From assembly GCA_947627485.1 (NCBI GenBank), contig CANQWF010000004.1:1-46642 (forward strand): DNA of 46,642 nucleotides, read 5' to 3'. A program made the translations under genes and the position numbers. The notes under the pieces are model-generated. The model had not been told where the DNA came from. It worked only from the letters and a program-made list of their open reading frames with translations, and ran no database searches. Shown here piece after piece: positions 17,527-27,266 of this stretch. Position 1 is the stretch's first letter. The number at the start of each line of letters is the position of its first letter. Source of the stretch: an uncultured Clostridia bacterium (GTDB taxonomy: Bacteria > Bacillota > Clostridia > TANB77 > CAG-508).

Positions 17527-18211
17527 ATGAAAGCAAAAAGTAAATTAAAAATTTTAGGAATATGTTTGTTAGGAATATGTATTGGAACAACAATTTCTAA
17601 CGGAGCAGTAGAAATAAAACCAGGTGGAACAGTACATACTAATGTAACTATTAGTCAAGCGTATGAATATTGCTATAATATGAGAAGTGGAACATCAAGT
17701 TTGGGAGCAAATAGTTTGGACCCACATTTATCATTAAATGCAGATTGGGGGGCAGTAGCATATTTAGGTTTAAGTCCTTATGGAACTGTAAGAGATAAAA
17801 CAGGTAAATTAATAGATGGCATTGGCTATACAACAACAGGAAATATAACAGGAGTAATTGATTTGGGTAAAACTGCTAGGACATATGTATCATCATTAAA
17901 GAGTGGAGCAACCCAAAATAGTAGTCCTAATAACAGAACAAAATTAACAGAAAATTTAGGAACAAAATATGTAGAAGACTTACAAAGCGATGCAGATAAA
18001 AATGTGGAAAACTCAAGAGGAATGGCATTAGCGGAAACGAGAAATTGGTTTAACTCTCATAGCTCCTATGATTCATCTGTTCCATGTATTAAGAGGACTG
18101 GTATTGTTGGATTCCATTATAGTGATAATTCCTATGGAGCCAGTAGTGGAACAAATTACTATCGGTGGTGCTACGAGTTCGGTGACGTTTCGACCTGTTA
18201 TTTGGAACTAA
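17527..18211 (+). CDS. Secreted protein paired with the prepilin-like gene (one CGG +1 shift decides its stop)
   Basis: Starts one base after the previous stop and has a signal peptide (LKILGICLLGICIGTTISNGA). Residues 30-200 contain ISQAYEYCYNMRSG and a Ser/Asn-rich central part. The raw frame reads TAT CGG TGG at 18160-18168 and would run on to 18264 with a Cys/Leu-rich tail unlike the rest. Skipping C18163 instead gives YYGGATSSVTFRPVIWN and a stop at 18209-18211. A C-terminal (S/T)xxFRPV(I/L) end is the hallmark of pilin-like and fimbrial-type surface proteins in related bacteria, so the shifted end is clearly the right one. Joined length is 227 residues. The function is unknown. Confidence 0.8.
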
Positions 18212-18289
18212 TTTTGCCTTTGGGTAGTAGTTGTGATTTTGTAAATATTTCGAACTTAATTTAAGTTATAATAAATGCAAATTAGAATA

Positions 18290-18316
18290 TATTTAAATAA
18301 GATTAGTATTGATAAA
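18290..18316 (+). repeat. Direct repeat, right copy, after the pilin-like cassette
   Basis: Matches 15347-15373 in 26 of 27 bases, including the relic of the ftsL stop region. It marks the right edge of the inserted pair. Confidence 0.7.
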
Positions 18317-18330
18317 TACTAATCTTATTT
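18299..18330 (+). terminator. Terminator after the pilin-like cassette
   Basis: AAGATTAGTATT, loop GATA, AATACTAATCTT, then ATTT. It is closely related to the terminator after ftsL. Confidence 0.75.
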
Positions 18331-18352
18331 AATATGTTCGGGGGTATTTTGC

Positions 18353-20355
18353 GTGAAATCTACAAATATTAGCAGAAAGAAAAGATTAAGAAATATTTTA
18401 TTTGTTTGTTTTACAATTTGTACATTATTAATTATAAGAGTAGGAATAATACAATTTGTTCAAGGCTCAGAATTGCAAGCAATGGCATACACACAACAAA
18501 CATTAAATAGAAAAATAAATCCTAAAAGAGGGACAATATATGATAGTACAGGCAAAAATGTACTTGCTGTTAGTGCAAGTGTAGAAACAGTATCTGTAAC
18601 TCCAAGTAATATAAAAGATGAAGACAAAGAAAAAGTTGCAAGAGCTATGTCAGAAATATTTGATTTAGAGTATGAAACAGTTTTAAAAAAAGTAAATAAA
18701 CATAGTTCAATTGAAACTATTGTAAAAAAAGTAGAAAAAGAACAGACAAATAAATTAAGACAATGGATGAATGATAATAATATTATTTCAGGGATAAATA
18801 TAGACGAAGATACTAAAAGATATTATCCCTATGCAACACTCGCATCACAAGTAATTGGGTTTACTGGTAGTGACAATCAAGGTTTAGGAGGAATAGAAAG
18901 TAGATATGATGATGTATTAAAAGGAAGTACGGGTAAAATATTAAAAGTAACAGATGCAAGGGGAACAGATTTAGGAGATGAAGGAGAGGATTATATATCA
19001 GCAATCGATGGCAATGATTTAGTTTTATCAATAGATATGACTGTGCAATCTATTGCTGAAAAATATTTGGAAAATGCGTGTATTGATAACGAATGTACAG
19101 ATGGAGGGAATATACTAATTGCAAATCCAAAAACAGGAGATATCTTAGCAATGGCAGGATATCCAAATTATGATTTAAACAATCCATATAAAATAAATAA
19201 AGATGATTTAGAATTTGTATGGGATACATTATCGTCAAAAGACAAATCAGAAGCTTTGCAACAAATGTGGAGAAATAAAGCAATATCAGATTCGTATGAG
19301 CCGGGATCCACTTTTAAACTACTTACATCTTCTGCAGCATTAGAAGAAGGAATAACAGATACAGATAATTCAGGTGAATTTGCCTGTACAGGTTCAATAA
19401 ATATTGCAGGAACAAGAATTAAATGTTGGAGATATTACAGACCACATGGAGCTCAGAGCTTAAGGCAAGCATTAATGAATTCTTGCAACCCTGTATTTAT
19501 AGGACTTCGGACAAAAAATAGGTGTAGAAAAATACTATGATTATTTAGAAAAATTTGGTTTACTATCAAAAACAGGTATTGACCTTCCAGGAGAAGCGGG
19601 GAGTATTTTTCTTAAAGAAGATAAGGTCGGACCTGTTGAACTTGCTACAATATCATTTGGACAAAGATTTGAAATAACACCAATACAAATGGTAACTCTT
19701 GTATCTACAATTGCAAACAATGGAAAAAAATTCACGCCAAGACTTGTAAAAGCAACCATAGACAGTCAAACAGGAGAAAGAAAAGAAGTAGATGTAAAAG
19801 AAGGAGAACAAATAATTTCAGAAGAGACATCAAAAAAAGTCCTTAGTATGATGGAATCAGTAGTAAGCGAAGGAACAGGTAAAAATGCACAAGTTAAGGG
19901 TTATTCAATAGGCGGAAAAACAGGAACATCTGAAGATGGAGTAAATACAAATAAATATGTTACATCATTTGTAGGAGTAGCAGATATTTCAGATCCAGAA
20001 GTTGTAATACTAATTTTATTATATAATCCAACAGGTGAAGGGGGACACCAAGGAGGTGCTATTGCAGCACCAATTGCATCCCAAGTGCTCCGGAGAAGTA
20101 TTACCATATTTAGAGATAAAGAAACAAGAAAGCCAGGACGAAATGATTAAAAGTATAGAAATGCCAGATGTAACAGGAATAAGTGTTGCAGAAGCAGAAA
20201 AAATATTGAAAGAGTTAGAATTGGATGTTAGTATAGAAGGCAAGACAGAAACAGATAATGAAGAAAACACAACAGAGAAGGTAGTTATAGAACAATTACC
20301 TAAAAAAGGAATACAAGTAAATACAGGAACAAAAGTCACTATATATATTAAATAA
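18353..20355 (+). CDS. spoVD: Class B penicillin-binding protein, SpoVD/FtsI type (two CGG +1 shifts)
   Basis: Transpeptidase that cross-links peptidoglycan at septum or spore cortex. GTG start after a GGGGG-rich RBS. About 666 residues when joined: cytoplasmic tail, membrane helix (ILFVCFTICTLLIIRVGII), dimerisation domain (KRGTIYDSTGK), transpeptidase motifs YEPGSTFK (SxxK), MNSCNP (SxN) and GGKTGTSE (KTG), and a C-terminal PASTA domain (MPDVTGISVAEAEKILKEL). Shift 1 is at CGG 19508-19510 and restores GLGQKIGVEKYYDYL. Shift 2 is at CGG 20091-20093 and restores SQVLGEVLPYLEI. The first lies between the SxN and KTG motifs, so no active enzyme can be made without it. The PASTA domain fits SpoVD better than FtsI; the symbol is by similarity of layout. 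Confidence 0.9.
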
Positions 20356-20449
20356 CAATTATAATCAAAAAAATCATTAAATTTACTATACAAAATAAAA
20401 AATTAATTATATAATATGTGTGTAAAATAAAAATAAGGAGCGAGTAACT

Positions 20450-21913
20450 ATGAATTTGAAAGCTGTATTAAATGGAATAGAAGGATTAAAGGCAAAAGGA
20501 AACTTAGATATTGAAATAACAAGTGTTGCGGATGATTCGAGAAAAGTAAAAGAAGGTGGAATGTTTGTTGCAATAAAAGGATTTGAAACAGATGGACATA
20601 AATATATAAAAAGTGCTATAGAAAATGGAGCAAGAGCTATTGTAATAGAAGAAGGAACATCATTAAAAAAGAGTGATGTAACAGATGATGTAACCATTGT
20701 TATGGCACCAGATACAAGAATTGCTCTTGCAAAAATTGCATGTAATTTTTATAATAATCCATCTACAAAATTCAATTTAATAGGAGTAACAGGAACAAAA
20801 GGAAAAACGACAACAACATTTATGGTAAAGTCTATATTAGAAAAACATGGTCAAAAGGTAGGTTTAATAGGTACAGTAAGTAATTATATAGGAGATAAAA
20901 GTTTGGGTGAAAGTACAAGAACTACACCTGAAAGTTTGGAGCTCCAAGAATTATTTAGCAAAATGGTAGATAAAAAAGTAGATACAGTTATAATGGAAGT
21001 GTCTTCTCAAAGTTTAAAATTACATAGAGTAGATGGATGCAATTTCAATATGGGAGTATTTACTAATTTTTCTGAAGATCATATTAGTGAAAAAGAACAT
21101 CCAAATATGGAAGATTATTTCAATTCTAAATTAAAACTATTTGATATGTGCAAAGTAGGATTTATAAATGCAGATGATTTTCATGTAGCAAAAGTAAAAA
21201 AATTGGTAAAAGATTGTGATATAAAAACATATGGAATTGATAATACAGCAGATTTACTTGCAAAAGATATAACAGTAACAAATTCTAGTGTAGATTTTAA
21301 AGTAAAAATAGGAACAAGAAATGAAAGAGTAAAAGTAGGAATACCAGGTAGATTTAGTGTATATAATTCATTAGCAGCAATAGCAATAGCTTCAAAATTT
21401 GGAGTTACCGCTGACGAAATAAAAGAAGCATTATTAGAAGTAAGAGTACCAGGAAGAAGTGAACTTGTACCAAATAAAAAAGATCTTACTATAATGATAG
21501 ATTATGCTCATTCTCCAGAAAGTCTTCAAAATATACTTTCAGCTGTAAAAAGTTATACAAAAGGAAGAGTAATTTCTGTGTTTGGATGTGGAGGAGATAG
21601 AGATCCAGGGAAAAGACCACAAATGGGAGAAATATCAGGAAACATTGCTGATTTTTCAATTATAACTTCTGATAATCCAAGAACAGAAGACCCAGAGAAA
21701 ATAGTTAAACAGATAGAAGAAGGAACTAAGAAAACAAAAGGAAAATACATTGCTATTGTTGATAGAATAGAAGCTATTAAATATGCAATTGAGATGGCTA
21801 ATAAGAATGATGTTATTGTTTTAGCAGGTAAAGGACATGAAACATATCAAGAAATAAATGGAGAAATGCGTCATTTAGATGAAAGAGAGATTGTTAAAAA
21901 AATAATAGGATAA
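20450..21913 (+). CDS. murE: UDP-MurNAc-tripeptide synthetase (meso-DAP adding)
   Basis: Adds the third residue to the UDP-MurNAc dipeptide precursor in the cytosol. 487 residues. The ATP loop is GVTGTKGKTTTTFM (about residue 111 on), the central ligase domain has NFSEDHISEHEHP-like residues (NFSEDHI, EKEHP), and the C-terminal domain has DYAHSPESL, FGCGGDRDPGKRP and TSDNPRTEDP. The DNPR motif marks meso-diaminopimelate specificity. The ATG is preceded by AAGGAG. One frame, no CGG shift; its only CGG (GCG GAT) is out of frame. Confidence 0.95.
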   Translation: MNLKAVLNGIEGLKAKGNLDIEITSVADDSRKVKEGGMFVAIKGFETDGHKYIKSAIENGARAIVIEEGTSLKKSDVTDDVTIVMAPDTRIALAKIACNFYNNPSTKFNLIGVTGTKGKTTTTFMVKSILEKHGQKVGLIGTVSNYIGDKSLGESTRTTPESLELQELFSKMVDKKVDTVIMEVSSQSLKLHRVDGCNFNMGVFTNFSEDHISEKEHPNMEDYFNSKLKLFDMCKVGFINADDFHVAKVKKLVKDCDIKTYGIDNTADLLAKDITVTNSSVDFKVKIGTRNERVKVGIPGRFSVYNSLAAIAIASKFGVTADEIKEALLEVRVPGRSELVPNKKDLTIMIDYAHSPESLQNILSAVKSYTKGRVISVFGCGGDRDPGKRPQMGEISGNIADFSIITSDNPRTEDPEKIVKQIEEGTKKTKGKYIAIVDRIEAIKYAIEMANKNDVIVLAGKGHETYQEINGEMRHLDEREIVKKIIG

Positions 21914-22005
21914 AAACTAATTAATAATGAATAATAAAAGAAAAATTTTATTGTGAAACAACAAAATTTAACCAAAATTATTAATTATTCACTATTCGTT
22001 ATTTA
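21914..22005. repeat. AT-rich inverted repeat between murE and mraY
   Basis: AATTAATAATGAATAATAA on the left and ATTAATTATTCACTATTCG on the right form imperfect arms around AAAATTTTATTGTGAAACAAC. The composition and the GAATA/TATTC words match the repeats beside the tRNAs at 1757-1872 and 2134-2241, so it is probably a diverged relative. Confidence 0.5.
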
Positions 22006-22026
22006 ATTTTGAAGGGGGAAGCACAC

Positions 22027-23007
22027 TTGTATTTCCAAACAAGGATATTATTTGTGTCATTTATAGCGACAGTAATTATATCAATATTTATAATACCAAT
22101 ATTAAAAAGACTAAAAGTGGGCCAAATAGAAAGAGATGATGGACCAGAGTCACATTTTAAAAAACAGGGTACCCCAACAATGGGAGGAATTATAATTGCA
22201 ATTGGAATTATAATAGGTACAATTGGTGGATACTTATATTATTCGTCTAGAGAACCAGATGTAGCTAAAAATATATTACCACTACTATTTATTACTATTG
22301 GATTTGGAATAATAGGATTTATAGATGACTTTAAAAAGCTTGTATTAAAAGACACTAAAGGTTTAAAACCAGCTTATAAAATGCTAGGGTTACTTATTAT
22401 TTCTGTTGCATATACTTTATATCTAACAAGGGGTATAAATTTAGGTACAGAAACATTTATACCATTTGTTAAAAAATATATTGTATTACCAATGAGTTTA
22501 TATATTCCATTTGTAATATTTGTAATGCTTGCAACTACAAATGCAGTTAATTTAACAGATGGAATAGATGGTCTAAGTACCAGTATATCTGCAATTATAA
22601 CAACATGTCTTACAGTTATTGCAATAATATTAGATATAAAAGAGATAATTGTGTTTGGAAGTATAATAGTGGGAGCATGTTTAGGATTCTTAATATTCAA
22701 CTTAAATACTGCAAAGGTTTTTATGGGAGATACTGGCTCACTACTTTTGGGTGGAGTAATATCTGCAATAGCATTATATTTAAAAATGCCATTAATTTTA
22801 TTAGTTATAGCATTTATTCCAGTAATAGAAACATTATCTGTTGTACTCCAAGTTGCTTATTTTAAAAAGACAGGTGGAAAAAGATTATTAAAAATGGCAC
22901 CGTTGCATCATCACTTTGAATTATCAGGATGGAAAGAAAATAAAGTGGTATCTATATTTTGTATAATAACATTATTTCTTTGTATAATGGCATTATTTGC
23001 AATATAG
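22027..23007 (+). CDS. mraY: Phospho-N-acetylmuramoyl-pentapeptide transferase
   Basis: Moves phospho-MurNAc-pentapeptide onto undecaprenyl phosphate to make lipid I; integral membrane, about ten helices. The TTG at 22027 is preferred over TTG 22009 because AAGGGGGAA lies between them at the right distance. Family signatures are DDGPESHFKKQGTPTMGG, IGFIDDFKKLVLKDTKGL, NAVNLTDGIDGLSTS, FMGDTGSLLLGG and MAPLHHHFELSGW. The 326-residue length is normal. The gene follows murE directly: murF is absent here, which differs from the standard order. Confidence 0.95.
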   Translation: MYFQTRILFVSFIATVIISIFIIPILKRLKVGQIERDDGPESHFKKQGTPTMGGIIIAIGIIIGTIGGYLYYSSREPDVAKNILPLLFITIGFGIIGFIDDFKKLVLKDTKGLKPAYKMLGLLIISVAYTLYLTRGINLGTETFIPFVKKYIVLPMSLYIPFVIFVMLATTNAVNLTDGIDGLSTSISAIITTCLTVIAIILDIKEIIVFGSIIVGACLGFLIFNLNTAKVFMGDTGSLLLGGVISAIALYLKMPLILLVIAFIPVIETLSVVLQVAYFKKTGGKRLLKMAPLHHHFELSGWKENKVVSIFCIITLFLCIMALFAI

Positions 23008-23046
23008 GTTAAATATATTATATAAAAAATTGAAGGGAAGGATAGT

Positions 23047-24205
23047 ATGACCAAAACTAAGCATCATACTAAAAGAAAAGAAACATATAAATCTTTTGAT
23101 TTTATATTGTTTATAACAGTTTTATTATTATTAGCTTTAGGAATTATAATGGTATTATCAGCTAGTTCACCATCATCACTTGCTACTACAGGAAGTAGTT
23201 ATACATATGTAATAAAACAATTTGCATGTGCTGTATTTGGTGTTATTGCAATGATTATATTATCAAAGATAGATTATAAAAAATATGCAAAATTTTATAA
23301 AATAGCATATATAGTATCTTTAGTAGCATTATTGCTTGTTTTAGTACCAGGGCTTGGAAGAACTGTAAATGGAGCAAGAAGGTGGATTAATCTTCCTATA
23401 GTATCATCATTTCAACCATCAGAGCTTACAAAAATAGGAATTATAGTGTTTTATGCAGCTTTTCTTACAAAACATAGAGATGAATTAAAAAATATATGGA
23501 AAGGTTTCTTGAAACCATTTTTGATTTTATCTCCAATTATTATAACGTTATTAGGTATACAGTCACATTTTAGTGCATCAGTTATAATAATTTTGGTTGT
23601 ATCTGTAATGATGATTGTTGCAGGTAGCAGGATTGCTCATTTTGTAACATTTGGAACAATTGGAGCAACGGGACTAATTGGAGGTATGTATATTCTTGCT
23701 AAATATTTCCAGATAGGTGGATTTAGATTAACTAGAATAACAGCATTTTTAAATCCTTGGGCAGATGCTCAAGATTCAGGATGGCAAATAATACAAAGTT
23801 TATATGCAATTGGTTCAGGAGGACTCTTTGGAGTTGGACTTCGGAGATAGCAAACAAAAATATCTATACATATCAGAACCACATAATGACTTTATTTTTG
23901 CAGTTCTAGCAGAAGAATTAGGATTTATAGGATGTGCAGTAGTTATAATATTATTTGCAATATTTATTTGGAGAGGTATAATAATTGCAATGAAAGCACC
24001 AGATATGTTCGGAAGCTTGCTTGCAACAGGAATTACAGCTTTAATAGGGCTTCAAGCAATAATTAATATAGCTGTTGTTACATCATCAATGCCAGTAACA
24101 GGAATGGCACTACCTTTCTTTAGTTATGGAGGAACATCACTTATAATTTTACTTTGTGCAGTAGGTGTATTGCTGAATATATCAAGGCAATGCCAGAAAA
24201 TATAA
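23047..24205 (+). CDS. ftsW: SEDS peptidoglycan polymerase FtsW/SpoVE (one CGG +1 shift)
   Basis: Glycan-strand polymerase that works with a class B PBP such as the SpoVD-like protein encoded nearby. About 385 residues, ten membrane helices, with SASSPSS, VPGLGRTVNGARRWI and FQPSELTKIG in the first segment. The frame breaks at CGG 23842-23844 (GGA CTT CGG AGA, then a TAG stop). Dropping C23842 yields GVGLGDSKQKYLYISEPHNDFIFA, the most conserved SEDS motif, and the segment continues to FFSYGGTSLI. Without the shift the protein would end in the middle of this motif. SpoVE and FtsW cannot be told apart with certainty; the SpoVD-like neighbour hints at SpoVE. Confidence 0.93.
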
Positions 24206-24225
24206 AATTTATTCAGGAGGAGCAT

Positions 24226-25344
24226 ATGAAAGTAATTATAGCAGCAGCACAAACCGGAGGACATATTAATCCTGGAATAGCTATTGCAAATAAAATAAAA
24301 AAGGAAAATAAAAAAGCAGAAATAATGTTTATAGGAACAACAAGAGGGCTTGAAAATGATTTAGTTCCTAGAGCTGGATATGAATTAAAAACTATAGAAG
24401 CATATGGAATAAATAGAAAGATAAGTATAGAGAATATAAAAAATGCAATTAAAACTTTAAGAGGATATAATGAAGCAAAGAAAATAGTAAAAGAATTTAA
24501 GCCAGATATAGTAATTGGAACAGGTGGATTTATATGTGGTCCTGTACTTATGGCAGCGACTAAATATAAAATTCCTACAATATTACATGAGAGTAATGCT
24601 TTTCCTGGTGTAGCAGTAAAATTATTATCTAAAAAAGTAGATACAATATTAGTAGGATTCGAAGATGCTAAAAAAAGACTTCCCAATGCAAAAAATGTAG
24701 TAGTAACAGGAACACCAACAAAAATAAAGAAAATAGTATTAACTGAAGAGCAAAAAGAAAAAATAATTAATGAACTAGAACTAGATAAACAATTACCAAT
24801 TGTTCTAATATTTGGGGGAAGTCAGGGAGCAAAATCAATAAATAATACACTAATTAATATTATAAAAAATAAAACAAACAGTAACTACCAAATAATTTGG
24901 GCATCTGGACCAAAACAATATGAAGTTATAAAGGATACTTTAAAAGATATAAAAATCAATATAAATAAAATTCAAAATGTAAAAATATTGCCATATATCT
25001 ATAACATGGAAGAAATGATGAATTTATCAGATATAATAATTGCAAGAAGTGGAGCAATGACCATAACAGAAATTGCAATTACAGGAAAACCAGCAATTTT
25101 TGTGCCTTTCCCATTTGCAACAGAAAACCATCAAGAATATAATGCAAGAGTATTAGAAAATGTTGGGGCAGCAAAAATTATATTAGACAAAGATTTAAAT
25201 GAAAACACTTTATCAAATACATTAAATGAAATTTTAAAAGATAGAAACAGATTATTAGAAATGGGGAACAACGCAAATAAAGTCGCAATAAAAGATGTTG
25301 AAGAAAAAATATATAATGAAGTTAAAAAGTTAGTTAAATTGTAG
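24226..25344 (+). CDS. murG: Lipid II synthase (UDP-GlcNAc transferase)
   Basis: Adds GlcNAc to lipid I at the cytosolic membrane face. The start is ATG 24226 with AGGAGG at 24216-24221; upstream in-frame codons belong to the end of ftsW in another frame. 372 residues with the GT-B pattern: AAAQTGGHINPGIAIA near the N-terminus, IGTGGFICGP, HESNAFPGVAVKLLS, IFGGSQGAKSIN, and the UDP-GlcNAc site RSGAMTITEIAITGKPAIFVPFPFATENHQEYNA. The last codons lie in the left arm of a repeat element (25336-25420), which supplies the stop codon. Confidence 0.95.
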   Translation: MKVIIAAAQTGGHINPGIAIANKIKKENKKAEIMFIGTTRGLENDLVPRAGYELKTIEAYGINRKISIENIKNAIKTLRGYNEAKKIVKEFKPDIVIGTGGFICGPVLMAATKYKIPTILHESNAFPGVAVKLLSKKVDTILVGFEDAKKRLPNAKNVVVTGTPTKIKKIVLTEEQKEKIINELELDKQLPIVLIFGGSQGAKSINNTLINIIKNKTNSNYQIIWASGPKQYEVIKDTLKDIKININKIQNVKILPYIYNMEEMMNLSDIIIARSGAMTITEIAITGKPAIFVPFPFATENHQEYNARVLENVGAAKIILDKDLNENTLSNTLNEILKDRNRLLEMGNNANKVAIKDVEEKIYNEVKKLVKL

Positions 25345-25420
25345 TTTGTTTGTGTGAGAAAAATTCAACAAAAAGGGACAGACCCCTTTTGTTGAATTTA
25401 TCCCTACAAACAACAATTTA
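25336..25420. repeat. Hairpin element with terminal inverted repeats after murG
   Basis: Outer arms AAATTGTAGTTTGTTTG (25336) and ACAAACAACAATTT (25406) enclose a strong hairpin, AAATTCAACAAAAAGGG / CCCCTTTTGTTGAATTT, with a GGGACAGACCCC core. The arms match those of the much longer palindrome after mfd (33662-33867), so both look like members of one small non-autonomous element family. The inner hairpin could end murG transcription. Confidence 0.65.
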
Positions 25421-25440
25421 ATTAGGAAAGGAGACAAGCT

Positions 25441-26117
25441 ATGAATATAGAACTATTTGAAGAATCGATTGGCTACACATTTAAAGACAAACAATTATTA
25501 AAAACAGCACTAACACATACATCGTATGCACATGATAAAAAAACAGAAAGTAATGAAAAATTAGAATTTTTAGGAGATGCAATTTTAGAATTTGTAGTAA
25601 GTGATTATTTATATAAAAACTATAAAAATCTAAAAGAAGGGGAAATGACTAAAGTTAGAGCAACAGTAGTTTGTGAAGACAGTTTGTATAAAATTGCAAC
25701 AATGCATAATTTTAGTGATTTTCTATATATAGGTAAAAGTGAAATAAAATGCAATCGGTAATAAAAAGCCAGCTATACTTGCAGATAGTGTAGAAGCGGT
25801 TATTGCAGCAATTTATAAAGATTCTGACTTAGAACATGTAAAAAATTTTATAATTAGCAATTTAAAAGAACACATAGAGATTGCAAGTAAAAATGTAGGA
25901 CAAAAAGACTATAAAACTGTATTACAAGAAAAACTTCAAGAAAAAGGGAATGTAAAAATAGAATATATACTAATTGACTCAAAAGGTCCAGATCATGATA
26001 AAACATTTATAATAGAAGTACAATGTGATGGAAAAGTATTAGCATCTCGGAGAAGGTAAAACAAAAAAAGCAGCAGAAATGGAAGCAGCTAGACAAGCAT
26101 TAACTAACAAGCAGTAA
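25441..26117 (+). CDS. rnc: Ribonuclease III (two CGG +1 shifts)
   Basis: Double-strand-specific endoribonuclease for rRNA processing. 224 residues after joining three segments, the usual size. Segment 1 carries the signature NEKLEFLGDAILEFVVS. Shift 1 at CGG 25756-25758 restores IKCNGNKKPAILADSVEAVIAAIY, which contains the second catalytic carboxylates. Shift 2 at CGG 26048-26050 restores LASGEGKTKKAAEMEAARQAL, the final helix of the double-stranded RNA-binding domain. Both missing residues are glycine, as expected for the family. Sites are 97 codons apart. Start ATG after AAAGGAG. Confidence 0.94.
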
Positions 26118-26164
26118 CAAACATAAAAACTGACATCAGTAATTAACAGAAAGAGAGGAATAAA

Positions 26165-27227
26165 ATGAAAGAAAAGGAACAATACATAATACCAATATTT
26201 GTACCACATTTAGGATGTCCTAATGATTGTACATTTTGTAACCAAAAAAGTATAAGTGGACAAACTAAAAAAGTTACAAAAGGAGAAGTTAAAAAAACAA
26301 TAGAACAATATTTAAAAAGTTTTAAAGAAGAAGATAGCTATAAAGAAGTGGCATTTTTTGGTGGAAGTTTTACAGGAATTGAAAAAGAAAAGCAAGAAGA
26401 ATTATTGCAAGTTGCATATCAATATGTAAAAGATAAAAAAATTGATTCAATAAGGGTATCTACAAGACCAGATTATATAGATAAAGAAAGATTAAAACTT
26501 CTTAAAAAGTATGGCGTAAAAACAATTGAATTAGGAGTACAATCTACAAATGATTACATACTAAAAAAATGCAGAAGAGGACACACATATGAAGACGTAA
26601 AAAGAGCTTCAAAGTTAATAAGAAGATATAGATTTGAGCTTGGACATCAGATGATGATAGGGCTTCCAGAAAGTACAAAAATTGATGAATTAAATACTGC
26701 AAGAGATTTAGCAAAATTAAAGCCAAAAATAGTTAGACTATATCCAGTATTAGTAATAAAAAATACTGAATTAGAAAAAGAATATAACGCCGGAGAATAT
26801 GAACCACTTAGAGTAGAACAAGCAGTTGAAAGATGCAAAGAATTATATTATTTCTTTACTAGAAAAAAAATCTCAGTAATAAGAATGGGACTTCAAACTA
26901 CAGATTTAATTTGTAGTCCAGAAAATGAAAAGAGCGAAGTTGTAGCTCGGACCATATCATGAAGCATTTGGACAATTAGTAGAAGATAGCATTTGGTATG
27001 ACGCCATATTAGAAAAAATAAAAAAATTCAATGTAAAAGTAAAAGAAATTGAAATAGAAATAAATCCTGCTAATGTAAACAATGTAATAGGACATAAGAA
27101 GGAAAACATTCAGAAATTAAAAGATTTATATGATGTAGATGTAAAAATAAAACAAAAAGACGAAATAAAAGTTGGAAAATTTGACATAAAAATAATAAAG
27201 ACATATACAAGCTTTTTAGATGAATAA
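26165..27227 (+). CDS. Elp3-like radical SAM protein (one CGG +1 shift)
   Basis: 353 residues joined. The N-terminal radical SAM domain carries the iron-sulfur motif LGCPNDCTFCNQ (C-x3-C-x2-C), FFGGSFTG, RVSTRPDYI, ELGVQSTNDYILKKCRRGHT and GHQMMIGLPEST. This is the family often found between rnc and smc in clostridia and described as Elp3-related or tRNA-modifying; the reaction is not established. CGG at 26948-26950 breaks the frame; dropping C26948 gives VVAGPYHEAFGQLVEDSIWY, a block I know from the family. The remaining C-terminus (NPANVNNVIGHKKENIQKLK) is RNA-binding KH-like in appearance. Here smc does not follow. Confidence 0.88.
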
Positions 27228-27238
27228 AAATTAATAAA

Positions 27239-27265
27239 GCACCCATAATAAATATGGGTGTTTTT
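27239..27265 (+). terminator. Terminator hairpin touching the YitT start codon
   Basis: CACCCAT, loop AATAAAT, ATGGGTG, then TTTTT, with the ATG of the next gene two bases later. GGGTG in the 3' arm is the only Shine-Dalgarno-like sequence, so the hairpin and the ribosome compete, as in the cwlD leader at 10501-10534. Confidence 0.7.
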
Positions 27266-27266
27266 A

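Noticed and set aside
18212..18264. Unshifted C-terminal tail of the pilin-partner gene
   Set aside because: The tail is unlike the rest of the protein, and the shifted reading gives the expected FRPVIW ending.
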